Source: an uncultured bacterium | GTDB taxonomy: Bacteria; Acidobacteriota; UBA890 | Assembly (NCBI GenBank): GCA_937922775.1 | Contig: CALAKE010000659.1 | Span: 1-23,136 of the forward strand | DNA: 23,136 nt | Direction: 5' to 3' | Part shown: positions 1 through 7,429 of the stretch, piece by piece | Layout of the letters: each line of letters starts with the position of its first letter | Numbering within the stretch: the first letter of the stretch is position 1 | Made by a program: the position numbers and the translations under genes | The notes under the pieces: model-generated | What the model saw: the letters and a program-made list of their open reading frames with translations, nothing else | What the model was told of the DNA's origin: nothing | Databases searched by the model: none

Positions 1-2
1 TG

Positions 3-128
3 GATTGGGTGATGGAGAACCATCCAGAAGAGCTGGAGGACATGCCGGGCGGACAACTTCCCTACGACGGCGAGGGAGCCCGGAAGCTCCTCGAATTGCT
101 CACCTATTGGCGAGATGCGCAGCAGTAG
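3..128 (+). CDS. C-terminal end of an unrecognised protein (partial)
   Basis: The frame is open from the left edge and ends at a TAG at 126-128, giving the last 41 residues of a protein whose start lies outside the window. The tail is acidic, then reads ...MPGGQLPYDGEGARKLLELL and ends in a short helix with a Trp. The PGG-LPYD-EGARKL pattern followed by an amphipathic helix vaguely recalls the C-terminal helix of small c-type cytochromes, but no haem motif is visible, so I do not assign a function. The next gene points towards it (convergent). Confidence 0.55.
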   Translation, partial: DWVMENHPEELEDMPGGQLPYDGEGARKLLELLTYWRDAQQ

Positions 129-139
129 GCAGCGCGGGA

Positions 140-159
140 GGCCTCATGTGGCCGAGGCC
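140..159. terminator. Possible bidirectional terminator hairpin
   Basis: GGCCTC (140-145) and GAGGCC (154-159) form a perfect 6-bp GC-rich stem with an 8-base loop. It lies between two convergent genes (the partial CDS ending at 128 and the DUF2892 gene ending at 204). No T-tract follows on either strand, so factor-independent termination is uncertain. Confidence 0.3.
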
Positions 160-203
160 GTCTTCGCAACAGTAGGCCCTGAAATGACCGGGAGAACTGC
201 GGT

Positions 204-413
204 CTAACTCTTCTTCATCGAGCAGGTGCTGATTCCGAGCACCGTGTAGAGCGGGCAGCTACCGATCAGGCCCGTGGCCAGCGGCACGAGACCGATCAAC
301 CCCCAGAGGGTCTTCGGCCCGATGAATACCAGGCTCAGCAGCCCGATTCCCAAGAGAACGCGCACCACGCGCTCGATGTTGTGCTCGTTGACGGGGAGCG
401 CCTTCGAAGCCAT
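204..413 (-). CDS. DUF2892 (YgaP-like transmembrane domain) protein
   Basis: A 69-residue inner-membrane protein of the DUF2892 family, the transmembrane part of YgaP-type proteins. The family signature is clear: N-E/H-N-I-E-R-V-V-R near residues 9-18, a first hydrophobic helix (about 19-34), a G-P-x-T-L-W-G-L-I-G turn, a second helix, and the conserved G-x-CPLY-x-x-L-G-I-x-T-C ending (about 51-64). In related proteins this domain is attached to a rhodanese or sits beside sulfur-relay genes; here it stands alone with no rhodanese in view. The ATG at 411-413 is preceded by a strong Shine-Dalgarno (AAGGAGGA six bases upstream), which fixes the start. Its exact role is unknown in the family; sulfur or thiol handling at the membrane is only a guess. 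Confidence 0.85.
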   Translation of the reverse strand: MASKALPVNEHNIERVVRVLLGIGLLSLVFIGPKTLWGLIGLVPLATGLIGSCPLYTVLGISTCSMKKS

Positions 414-470
414 TTCGTATCCTCCTTCTCAGCCCGACCATGCTTCGGCCCGGACCCGATCATCGTGACT

Positions 471-481
471 GTCTCAGAGAC
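471..481. promoter_or_regulatory. Short palindrome in the divergent DUF2892/amidase spacer
   Basis: GTCTC-A-GAGAC is a perfect 11-base inverted repeat in the 219-base spacer between the DUF2892 gene and the amidase gene. Its position between divergent genes would suit an operator. No convincing -35/-10 pair is visible beside it, and such a short palindrome can arise by chance. Confidence 0.2.
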
Positions 482-632
482 TGGCCCTTGTCACGGTATG
501 CCCATGCGTACCATCCTCTACTAGCTAGCAACAAGATCATACCCGCCCCGGGCAGGATAACTGCCCCGCGGGTCATTGGAGATGTCGGAACGACCACAGA
601 GATCCCCGAGAAGAGCGACAGGAAGAGCCAAC

Positions 633-2264
633 ATGCGACGACGAGACTTCATGAAGTACAGCCTCATGGGCAGCGCTGTGGCGCTGGCACCTCAGGCCAT
701 GGCGAAGGGGCGGGGGGACTCGAACGCTGCTGCCCCACAGCGGACCGCCTCTGCATTCGATCTCGATGAAATCTCGGTCAGCGACCTGCAAGAACGCATG
801 GAGTCTGGAGAGCTCACAGCCCGTGCTCTAGCCGAAATGTACCTGCAGCGCGTTGAGGAGATCGACCGTTCGGGGCCGATGCTCAACTCGGTGATAGAGA
901 GCAACCCGGAGGCACTGTCGATCGCTGACGCTCTCGACCAGGAGCGAGCAACACGCGGCCCGCGCGGTCCGCTGCACGGCGTGCCGGTGATGATCAAGGA
1001 CAACATCGATACCGCCGACCGCATGATGACCACGGCCGGGTCGCTGGCGCTCGCTGGCTCGATTCCGTCGCGGGACTCGACCGTGGCCGAACGGCTACGC
1101 GAAGCGGGCGCCGTGATTCTCGCGAAGACGAATCTCAGCGAGTGGGCCAACTTCAGATCGACGCGGTCGAGTAGTGGCTGGAGCGGTCGCGGCGGCCAGA
1201 CCCGCAACCCCTTCGCCCTCGACCGCACGCCCTGCGGGTCGAGCTCGGGTTCCGGCGCGGCAGTTTCCGGCAACCTTTGTGCACTCGCGATCGGGACCGA
1301 AACGGACGGCTCGGTGGTCTGCCCGTCGTCGGCCAACGGCATTGTCGGCATCAAGCCCACCGTCGGCCTCGTGAGCCGCGCCGGTATTATTCCCATCGCA
1401 CACAGCCAGGACACGGCGGGTCCCATGGCCCGCACGGTTGCTGACGCGGCGACCTTGCTGGGGGCGCTCACAGGGATCGACTCACGCGACCTGGCGACTT
1501 CGCAGAGCCGCGGTCGAATGCACGTCGACTACAGGCAGTTCCTGGAGCCCAACGGCCTGCGCGGTGCGCGCATCGGGGTGGCCCGCAACTTCTTCGGATT
1601 CCATGAGAAAGTGGACGAGCTCATGGAGGCGGCTATCACGACGCTCGATACCGGTGGCGCGACCATCGTCGACAACGCCAACCTCGACAACACCGATGAG
1701 TACGACGACAGCGAGTACGAGGTGCTTCTGTACGAGTTCAAGGCCGACCTCAACTTCTATCTCGAGAGCCTGGGTCCCGGAGCACCGGTTCACTCCTTGG
1801 CCGACGTCATCGCCTTCAACGAGGCCAACAAAGAGCTCGAGATGCCCTACTTTCAGCAGGAGATTTTGCTGATGGCCGAGGAGAAGGGGCCCCTTACCGA
1901 CCAGGCGTACCTCGACGCGCTAGCCAAGAACCACCGCTTGTCGCGTGATGAGGGAATCGACAGGGTAATGGACGAGCATCGACTCGACGCCATTATCGCC
2001 CCGACGGACGGGCCGGCCTGGCCGATCGACCTGGTCACGGGCGACCACTTTCTCGGCGGATCCTCGACACCGGCCGCGGTATCGGGTTACCCGAGCATCA
2101 CGGTTCCGTCCGGCTACATTTTCGGCCTACCCGTTGGGATCTCCTTCTTCGGTCGGGCTTGGAGCGAGCCGACGCTTATTCGCCTGGCGTATGCCTACGA
2201 GAGGGCCAGCAGGCATCGTCGGGCACCTGCCTTCCTCCCTACCGCTGATCTGACCGTGTCATGA
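633..2264 (+). CDS. Tat-exported amidase (amidase signature family)
   Basis: An amidase-signature hydrolase that cleaves carbon-nitrogen amide bonds; substrate unknown. The N-terminus MRRRDFMKYS followed by a hydrophobic stretch ending in AMA (about residue 24) is a twin-arginine signal, so it probably acts in the periplasm. The Ser-cisSer-Lys triad is complete: Lys122 in PVMIKDNID, cis-Ser203 in the CGSSSGSGAA loop, and nucleophile Ser227 in GTETDGSVVCPSS, with the 24-residue Ser-Ser spacing seen in GatA and FAAH. At 543 residues it is normal for exported amidases. An in-frame ATG lies upstream at 576, but the 633 start has GGAAG seven bases upstream and begins exactly at the Tat motif, so it is preferred. 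It is followed after 26 bases by the M28 peptidase, suggesting joint peptide or amide scavenging. It is not a GatA because of the export signal and lack of GatB/C. Confidence 0.9.
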   Translation: MRRRDFMKYSLMGSAVALAPQAMAKGRGDSNAAAPQRTASAFDLDEISVSDLQERMESGELTARALAEMYLQRVEEIDRSGPMLNSVIESNPEALSIADALDQERATRGPRGPLHGVPVMIKDNIDTADRMMTTAGSLALAGSIPSRDSTVAERLREAGAVILAKTNLSEWANFRSTRSSSGWSGRGGQTRNPFALDRTPCGSSSGSGAAVSGNLCALAIGTETDGSVVCPSSANGIVGIKPTVGLVSRAGIIPIAHSQDTAGPMARTVADAATLLGALTGIDSRDLATSQSRGRMHVDYRQFLEPNGLRGARIGVARNFFGFHEKVDELMEAAITTLDTGGATIVDNANLDNTDEYDDSEYEVLLYEFKADLNFYLESLGPGAPVHSLADVIAFNEANKELEMPYFQQEILLMAEEKGPLTDQAYLDALAKNHRLSRDEGIDRVMDEHRLDAIIAPTDGPAWPIDLVTGDHFLGGSSTPAAVSGYPSITVPSGYIFGLPVGISFFGRAWSEPTLIRLAYAYERASRHRRAPAFLPTADLTVS

Positions 2265-2290
2265 GCTCCCGAAAGGACGAGGGAACCTGA

Positions 2291-3235
2291 ATGGTCGCCC
2301 CACGACGCCTTCCGATGACGCTGCTGCTCGCGGGCCTGGTGCTCGCCGGCGTTGCCCTGCCCGCCGCCTGGGGGATGCAGGCGGGCGACTCGACCAGGCT
2401 TCTGCCCGGGGCGATTGACGATCTTGGCAGGCTGCGCCAGGAGTCCAACGATGCCCGGTTCGAGGTGTTGATCACCATCCTCGAAGAGCGCGGTATTGCC
2501 TATGAAGTGCAAGAGTTCGCCAACGAACATGCGAACCGCTCTCCGCGGCCCGTGGGTCGCAACATCGTCATGACATTCGGGTCGGGCCCGCGAGATCTGG
2601 TGGTCGGCGCCCACTTCGACGCCGTTGCTTTGCCCGATGGGTTCTCCGAGGGCATGGTGGACAACGGCGCCGCAGCCATTATCGTGATGCGCGTTGCCGA
2701 GGCGCTGCAGGGGCTCGAGCTCAGCCACCGTGTACGTGTGGTGCTCTTCGACATGGAGGAGATCGGTCTGCTCGGCTCACGCCACTATGTGTCGACCGAG
2801 GACGGAGAACGAGCCGCCGCGATGCTCAACCTCGATGTCAGTGCCGCCGGTGACGCCGTGCTCTTCGGTCCGGCGGGCAACGCAGGGAACGAGCTCGTCT
2901 ACGATGCCGCCTGGCAGACGTGCGCAGACGCGGACCTCACATGTGTGGAGTTTGCCAACTATCCGAGTAGTGACGATCGCTCCTTCCAGGCCGCGGGCGT
3001 GCCGAACATCTCGATCGCCGTTATGCCGGAGATCGAGGCCCACCAAATGTGGCTGATCATGAACGCCCGCGAGAGCTCGGGGTTGGCGCCAGGCTTTCGT
3101 ACCCACACGATGAGTACCCTCCATTCGCCCAACGACACGCTAGATGAGGTTCAGCCGGAGGCGATGGCCCTCGCCTACCGAATGGTGCTCGAAACTCTCC
3201 TGTATTTGGATACCATCCTGGCCGAAGGACAGTAG
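2291..3235 (+). CDS. Secreted M28-family zinc aminopeptidase
   Basis: A two-zinc exopeptidase of family M28. An N-terminal hydrophobic segment (residues 9-27) is a signal peptide, so it is probably periplasmic or secreted. The metal and catalytic residues are all present: His108 (GAHFDAV), Asp124 (MVDNGAAA), Glu156-Glu157 (DMEEIGLLGS), Asp182 (LNLDVS) and His278 (TLHSPNDTLDEV). The SDDRSF motif near 227-232 also matches the family. Length 314 residues is a lean single-domain M28 with no PA insert. The start ATG has GAGGGAA five bases upstream. It lies 26 bases after the amidase and 40 bases before the Mth938 gene, so it is likely co-transcribed with the amidase. The exact amino-terminal preference cannot be read from sequence. 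Confidence 0.92.
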   Translation: MVAPRRLPMTLLLAGLVLAGVALPAAWGMQAGDSTRLLPGAIDDLGRLRQESNDARFEVLITILEERGIAYEVQEFANEHANRSPRPVGRNIVMTFGSGPRDLVVGAHFDAVALPDGFSEGMVDNGAAAIIVMRVAEALQGLELSHRVRVVLFDMEEIGLLGSRHYVSTEDGERAAAMLNLDVSAAGDAVLFGPAGNAGNELVYDAAWQTCADADLTCVEFANYPSSDDRSFQAAGVPNISIAVMPEIEAHQMWLIMNARESSGLAPGFRTHTMSTLHSPNDTLDEVQPEAMALAYRMVLETLLYLDTILAEGQ

Positions 3236-3275
3236 TGCGCTGAGAAGTTCAGACTAGGGACAACAAGCCAAGCTC

Positions 3276-3653
3276 ATGGACGAGAGGAAGCGCTCGCCGC
3301 GCATCACTCACCTTTCCTGGGGAAGGATCGAGGTCGAGGGGCGGCACCACCCGTTCAAGGATGCCAAGCTCTTTCCAGGCGGTGCGCGCGAGTGGAACTG
3401 GCTGGAAACGGGAACGGGGCATTCACCGGGGATTCAACCGTCCGATGTGGCCGAGATTCTCGACCACGATGTGGAAATCGTAGTGTTCGGAATCGGTGTC
3501 TATGAGCGCCTGGGTGTTCTCCCCGAGACCCTCCGACTCCTGGCAGACCATAGAGTGGACCTACACGTTCTCGCGACTCCTCAGGCGGTCGAGACTTACA
3601 ATGAGCTGCGAGAAGACAAACGAGTCGGCGCTTTGATCCACACGACCTGCTGA
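3276..3653 (+). CDS. Mth938-like domain protein (NDUFAF3/AAMDC fold family)
   Basis: A 125-residue single-domain protein of the Mth938 family (formerly DUF498). Recognisable pieces are PRITHLSWGRIEVEG at the start, KDAKLFPGGAREWNW in the middle, then TGTGHSPGIQPSDV and the closing VETYNELREDKRVGALIHTTC. Family members share a fold with the mitochondrial complex I assembly factor NDUFAF3 and human AAMDC; the biochemical function in bacteria is unknown. The stop codon overlaps the ATG of the next gene by one base (TGATG), so translation is probably coupled with the radical SAM protein, implying joint function. No strong Shine-Dalgarno precedes the ATG. Confidence 0.88.
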   Translation: MDERKRSPRITHLSWGRIEVEGRHHPFKDAKLFPGGAREWNWLETGTGHSPGIQPSDVAEILDHDVEIVVFGIGVYERLGVLPETLRLLADHRVDLHVLATPQAVETYNELREDKRVGALIHTTC

Positions 3654-4552
3654 TGACACTTACGGGCCTCCATCTATTGCTGACGTACAAGTGTCTGTTC
3701 GAGTGTGACCACTGCTTTGCCTGGGGTAGCCCTCGGCAGAGCGGCACGATGTCCTTGCGGCAGATCGAGGACATCCTGGAACAGGTGGCAGACCTGGGAA
3801 CGGTCGAGTGGATCTACTTCGAGGGTGGCGAGCCGTTCCTCTACCAGGTGGTGCTGCAGCGGAGCGTACAGACAGCCGCGGCCATGGGGTTCAGGGTGGG
3901 GATCGTCAGCAATGGATACTGGGCGACCACCGAGGACGATGCCACCGAATGGTTACGCCCCCTGGCTGGCCTTCTTCAGGACCTGTCGATCAGCACTGAC
4001 CGCTATCACGGTGATCGTGACATCAGCGAGGAGGCGGAGAATGCCCGTGCCGCCGCCGTGGCGCTCGGAATTCCTGTCAACTTCATGAGCGTTGCTCAGC
4101 CGGAGGAATCCGACGCCGCCCAGGTCAGCGGGCAGCTACCGCACGGGACATCGGGTGTCATGTACCGCGGCCGAGCAGCGATTGCGCTCGTCGACCGGAC
4201 AGGGCGTCGACAATGGGACGAGCTCACGGAGTGCCCGCACGAGGACTTCCGCGATCCCGGGCGTATGCACGTCGACCCCTTCGGGAATATGCATATCTGC
4301 CAAGGGCTCTCGATGGGCAACCTGTTCGAGGAGCCTCTGGCAGAGATTTGTGCGGCCTACGAGCCCGAGACCCACCCCGTCATCGGGCCGTTGCTCCAGG
4401 GGGGGCCGGCCGAGCTGGTCAGACGATACGATCTGTCTCACGAGGATGGCTACGCCGACGCCTGCCATCTGTGCGACGCGGCTCGTCGCTTGCTCCGCGC
4501 GCGCTTTCCGGAGACCCTGACCCCAGATCAGCTTTACGGCCAGCTCGAGTAG
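3653..4552 (+). CDS. Radical SAM protein with SPASM-like C-terminal cysteines
   Basis: A 299-residue radical SAM enzyme. The CX3CX2C cluster motif is at Cys14, Cys18 and Cys21 (CLFECDHC), and the SAM-binding GGEP motif is at 58-61. The C-terminal third carries five more cysteines (194, 216, 233, 271, 274), including HVDPFGNMHICQGLSMGNLF and CHLC. This looks like a SPASM or twitch-type region holding an auxiliary iron-sulfur cluster, common in peptide- and protein-modifying members. The substrate is unknown and no short precursor peptide is evident nearby. The gene overlaps the Mth938 gene by one base and is followed after 8 bases by a PH-domain membrane protein. The pairing with Mth938 suggests a maturation or modification role, which is inference. 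Confidence 0.88.
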   Translation: MTLTGLHLLLTYKCLFECDHCFAWGSPRQSGTMSLRQIEDILEQVADLGTVEWIYFEGGEPFLYQVVLQRSVQTAAAMGFRVGIVSNGYWATTEDDATEWLRPLAGLLQDLSISTDRYHGDRDISEEAENARAAAVALGIPVNFMSVAQPEESDAAQVSGQLPHGTSGVMYRGRAAIALVDRTGRRQWDELTECPHEDFRDPGRMHVDPFGNMHICQGLSMGNLFEEPLAEICAAYEPETHPVIGPLLQGGPAELVRRYDLSHEDGYADACHLCDAARRLLRARFPETLTPDQLYGQLE

Positions 4553-4560
4553 AGGATTCG

Positions 4561-5076
4561 ATGGCACTTGGCGACGAGCCGATGCAAGAAGGCAGAGCCG
4601 CCCGAGGATTCGAAGGCGGCTCGCGGCCCTACCCGTCGAAGCGCGACTGGTGGATCGTGCTGATTGTCTGGGGCACGATCGCCATGACTGTCCTTGCAGG
4701 CGTCAAGGCTGCCCAGAGCGCCTTTGCTTCCTCCCTTGCGCTCGCCTTCGTGCTCTCCTGCGCTGCAGTCGTGCTCGGGATGCTTACCATTCTCTACGCC
4801 ACCTACTACATCATCACCGGCGACCGTCTCGTCGCCCACTGCGGTCCGTTCAAGAAATCTGTTCTTCTTCAGGACATCGAGGAAGTGGTGCCGAGCCACA
4901 ATCCATTGTCGAGCCCGGCACTGTCGCTCGATCGTCTCCACGTCCGCTGCCGCGGATCGGTTTTCGGACTTCTGATCTCACCACGCGACAAGCAGGGATT
5001 CCTGGCAGACCTTGTCGCCCGAACCCCGCAACTTCGACTGGACGGGGACCGGGCCGTTTCCGGAGGACACCGATGA
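4561..5076 (+). CDS. Two-TM membrane protein with bacterial PH domain (bPH_4 type)
   Basis: A 171-residue protein with a short basic-acidic N-terminus, two hydrophobic helices (about residues 30-48 and 58-84) and a C-terminal bacterial PH-like domain. The domain shows the usual sequence: YYIITGDRLVAHCGPFKK (82-99), then the LQDIEEVVPSHNPLSSPALSLDRL block (103-126), and LISPRDKQGF (138-147). This is the DUF1200/bPH_4 group, whose function is not established. The frame is open further upstream, but the ATG at 4561 has AGAGG five bases upstream and sits 8 bases after the radical SAM stop, so the longer reading is rejected. Its TGA overlaps the next gene's ATG (ATGA), indicating coupled translation. 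Confidence 0.85.
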   Translation: MALGDEPMQEGRAARGFEGGSRPYPSKRDWWIVLIVWGTIAMTVLAGVKAAQSAFASSLALAFVLSCAAVVLGMLTILYATYYIITGDRLVAHCGPFKKSVLLQDIEEVVPSHNPLSSPALSLDRLHVRCRGSVFGLLISPRDKQGFLADLVARTPQLRLDGDRAVSGGHR

Positions 5077-6092
5077 ACACTTACGACCGCCGTCAGTTTC
5101 TCAAGGAATCCGCTGGTGTCATGGCGGGCTTGAGCGTCACCAGCCTGGTTGTGAGCGGATGCAGGGGGGCTGGAGAAGGAGGCGACGGTGCCGGGGACGC
5201 GGTAGGGGCCGCGACGGGAGCCGGGGCGGAAGGTGACCCGGGCGCCGGGGCAGGGGACGAGTCCCTGTTCGAAATCTCGCTCGCCGAGTGGTCGCTGCAC
5301 CGCACGCTGAACGCCGGCGATCTCGACCATCTCGACTTCATCAGCGTGGCCAGGAACGACTTTGGACTCGATGCGGTCGAGTACGTCAACAGCTTCTTCT
5401 TCGAGCGCGCCCGCGACACGCAATACCTGACCGAGATGAACACCCGGGCCGACGGCGAAGGAGTGCGTAACCTGCTGATTATGTGCGACAACGAGGGCCG
5501 GCTGGGTGACCCTGACGAAATGGCGCGGACTACGGCCATCGAGAACCATTACAAGTGGGTCGAGGCGGCGAAGTTCCTCGGCTGTCATTCGATTCGCGTC
5601 AACGCGGCTAGCGAAGGGAGCTGGGACGAGCAGCAACAGCTTGCGGCCGATGGCCTGCAACGCCTTGCCGAGTTCGGCGCCGAACACGAGATCAACGTCA
5701 TCGTCGAAAACCACGGTGGCCTTTCCAGCAACGGCCAGTGGCTCTCCGGCGTCATCAAAGCCGTCAATCATCCACGCTGCGGAACGCTGCCAGACTTCGG
5801 CAATTTCCGCATCAGCGATGGCGAGATGTACGACTTCTACGACGGTGTGGCCGAGCTCATGCCCTATGCCAAGGCGGTGAGTGCGAAGTCCCACGATTTC
5901 GACGACCAGGGCAACGAAAGCGAGCTCGACTACCTACGGCTCATGAGGATCGTGCTCGACGCTGGCTACCGCGGCTATGTCGGCATCGAGTACGAAGGGT
6001 CGATTCTCCCCGAGCGGGAAGGCATCCAGGCCACCAAGGACTTGCTGGTCCGGGTCCGAGACGAGCTTGCGGACCAGTACGGCAGGCCGTAG
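5073..6092 (+). CDS. Tat/lipoprotein sugar phosphate isomerase/epimerase-like TIM barrel
   Basis: A 339-residue xylose-isomerase-like TIM-barrel protein. The N-terminus has twin arginines (6-7, DRRQFLKES), a hydrophobic core and a lipobox ending at Cys30 (VVSGC), so it is probably a Tat-exported lipoprotein. A Gly/Ala/Asp/Glu-rich linker follows (about 31-62), then the barrel. The usual metal-binding positions are present: Glu212 (VIVENHGG), Asp241 (LPDFGNF), His274 (AKSHDF) and Glu306 (VGIEYEG). Relatives isomerise sugars or, in 3-keto-glycoside pathways, act as lyases. The ATG overlaps the previous stop by four bases and has GGAGG six bases upstream. It ends the coupled four-gene group and may serve the carbohydrate operon at 14001-21907, though it is 8 kb away. 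The substrate cannot be read from sequence. Confidence 0.9.
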   Translation: MNTYDRRQFLKESAGVMAGLSVTSLVVSGCRGAGEGGDGAGDAVGAATGAGAEGDPGAGAGDESLFEISLAEWSLHRTLNAGDLDHLDFISVARNDFGLDAVEYVNSFFFERARDTQYLTEMNTRADGEGVRNLLIMCDNEGRLGDPDEMARTTAIENHYKWVEAAKFLGCHSIRVNAASEGSWDEQQQLAADGLQRLAEFGAEHEINVIVENHGGLSSNGQWLSGVIKAVNHPRCGTLPDFGNFRISDGEMYDFYDGVAELMPYAKAVSAKSHDFDDQGNESELDYLRLMRIVLDAGYRGYVGIEYEGSILPEREGIQATKDLLVRVRDELADQYGRP

Positions 6093-6137
6093 CGCTATTG
6101 CAGTCTCAGGAGCGGCTGGGCTGTAGCAGATCCGCCG

Positions 6138-6848
6138 TCAATGTCCCCCCGAGTGTGGCGAGGACGCTCCCAGAAGCAACCGTTTTGTTTTGTTGCCGGC
6201 CAGAAGCGTCCGGCGGAACGCATCGGCGAACGCTGGATCGATGACCGGTCTCTCCAGAAGAAGATCGTTCCGGTTGAGCGCCCGCTTCATCAGCCCCTCT
6301 TCAGAATGGGGCAAGCCCGGAGCCAGCACGTGGAGCATCTCGTGAGCCATGATCCGCGCCATCCCACGGGCGACAAGGCGACAGTCAGCGCCATACCTCC
6401 CGTAGTACGAGCTCTCGAGCCTCATGACTGTGCGCACAATGGTCGGGAAGAAGATGAAGACCGTGTGAGGCGGATCCAAGCTCAGCACCGTGCCCATGGC
6501 TCGCGGCCGGAATCCCCATGAGGTGGGCTGAATCGGGAGGATGATGGCACGGAACTCCAAACACTCCGAAGCGTGCTCCGGAGAGGTTGCGCGGTCGACC
6601 CAGGAGACCTGCACTCCGATGGTCGCGAAAATCTGCTCCAGCTCATCGCGAAGGTTGGCCAGCGCACCCTCGGACATCGGTACCGCATCGAAGATGGAGA
6701 TGTCGAGATGAAGAACAGCGTCGGTCGCCGAAGTCGAATCGTCCAGGTGGGCAGGAGCCTCTGCGGGCGCGATGGAGATGTACAGGAGATGTATCGAGAC
6801 GAGCGCCAGTAGTGACCCTACCCTTCGGTGTGTGACCGATAGTGACAA
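6138..6848 (-). CDS. Secreted putative zinc metalloprotease with HExxH motif
   Basis: A 236-residue protein with an N-terminal hydrophobic signal (about residues 11-33) and a putative zinc site: His169-Glu170-x-x-His173 in MAHEMLHVLAP, followed by His181 in GLPHSEEGLM. The His-Glu-x-x-His-(7)-His spacing is longer than the metzincin HExxHxxGxxH, and a Met (GLM, 187) follows it. I recognise the type as exported, uncharacterised metalloprotease-like proteins, but not a named family. The only start giving the full signal peptide is a TTG at 6846-6848, and no Shine-Dalgarno is visible, so the exact N-terminus is uncertain. It is convergent with the TIM-barrel gene (45 bases apart). Confidence 0.7.
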   Translation of the reverse strand: MSLSVTHRRVGSLLALVSIHLLYISIAPAEAPAHLDDSTSATDAVLHLDISIFDAVPMSEGALANLRDELEQIFATIGVQVSWVDRATSPEHASECLEFRAIILPIQPTSWGFRPRAMGTVLSLDPPHTVFIFFPTIVRTVMRLESSYYGRYGADCRLVARGMARIMAHEMLHVLAPGLPHSEEGLMKRALNRNDLLLERPVIDPAFADAFRRTLLAGNKTKRLLLGASSPHSGGH

Positions 6849-7093
6849 AGAGTATGTCGGGGGGCGTGGTGAGAACGCGCTCCGCAGCGCCGCGCAACCT
6901 CGAGCCCATCCCCGGCCGGCGTAGAGATGAAATGCCCTTTACGGTCTCGAGACGGCCTTGGCCCTCGGCACAGCGTCGCCTTATCTTAGTGTTAGTGTGC
7001 CGAAAAAGCCAGAAGAATCCGTTCAAGAACTGACGTGAGGCGGAGAATCTTCCATAGATCCTCGCTACTGCCTAAGCCTCTGTACAGTAATGC

Positions 7094-7111
7094 GTTACGA
7101 GGATTCGTAAC
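7094..7111. repeat. Perfect 7-bp inverted repeat (GTTACGA-GGAT-TCGTAAC)
   Basis: Two perfect seven-base arms are separated by four bases. It lies in the lower-GC intergenic region about 140 bases upstream of the broken small gene. It could be an operator or a small RNA hairpin. There is no T-tract, so a terminator is unlikely. Confidence 0.5.
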
Positions 7112-7117
7112 AAATTT

Positions 7118-7159
7118 CAACGAGATCGCTGTATTTCAGAATTGAAATGCAAATCGTTG
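7118..7159. repeat. Nested inverted repeat / candidate hairpin
   Basis: The outer arms CAACGA (7118-7123) and TCGTTG (7154-7159) enclose an inner pair, TGTATTTCA (7130-7138) and TGAAATGCA (7143-7151), which pairs at eight of nine positions around a GAAT loop. Six unpaired bases on the left and two on the right separate inner and outer stems. It is located seven bases after the previous inverted repeat. It could be a protein-binding site or the leader RNA of the downstream gene. Confidence 0.45.
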
Positions 7160-7252
7160 CAGTATTCTTCATAATAGTGAACTAGCCTGACGAGGATCTG
7201 GCGGGGAGGGGCGGAGAAAATTCCCTGCTAGGGGGGAAGGAGTCGAGACGAG

Positions 7253-7429
7253 ATGAGACGATATCCGACCCTGCCTGAGAGGCTGAAAGACCAGCTCGGT
7301 CGAATAGCGCCGAGCCACGACCGCGGCATCACCTATTTCCCGTGCGCTCGTACCGGCTTCCCCCGGAGCTCGCCACTAAGCTCTACGCGGCAGGTGAATC
7401 GGGAATGGGCTATTGCGTCTTCACCGTGA
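7253..7429 (+). pseudogene. N-terminal fragment of a probably broken small gene
   Basis: From the ATG at 7253, a protein-like stretch reads MRRYPTLPERLKDQLGRIAP and continues through SHDRGITYFP (to about 7342). After that it turns into low-quality sequence up to a TGA at 7427-7429. A different frame (from 7342) then carries a well-formed C-terminal part. The two halves read like one protein with a frameshift, possibly with its middle lost, between about 7330 and 7345. AAGGAG lies 10 bases before the ATG. The join is my inference; a sequencing or assembly error would look the same. Confidence 0.45.

Larger units (their letters stand above)
6849..7252. other. Intergenic stretch, lower GC, with inverted repeats
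   Basis: About 400 bases without a convincing gene. The part from about 7060 to 7200 is visibly richer in A and T than its surroundings. It contains two strong inverted repeats (listed separately). It probably holds the promoter of the minus-strand HExxH gene and that of the small gene starting near 7253, but no clear -35/-10 pair could be fixed. A purine-rich stretch with AAGGAG (7237-7242) precedes the ATG at 7253. Confidence 0.5.

Noticed and set aside
488..520. TTGTCA as a -35 box for the amidase gene
   Set aside because: No acceptable -10 hexamer lies at 16-18 bases.
4650..5072. An upstream extension of the TIM-barrel frame giving a 480-residue protein
   Set aside because: The extra 141 codons lie over the PH-domain gene in another frame and have no domain character. 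The ATG at 5073 has GGAGG and starts the Tat signal.
6093..6137. Terminator between the convergent TIM-barrel and HExxH genes
   Set aside because: Only a four-base GCGG/CCGC pair with a long loop and no T-run was found.
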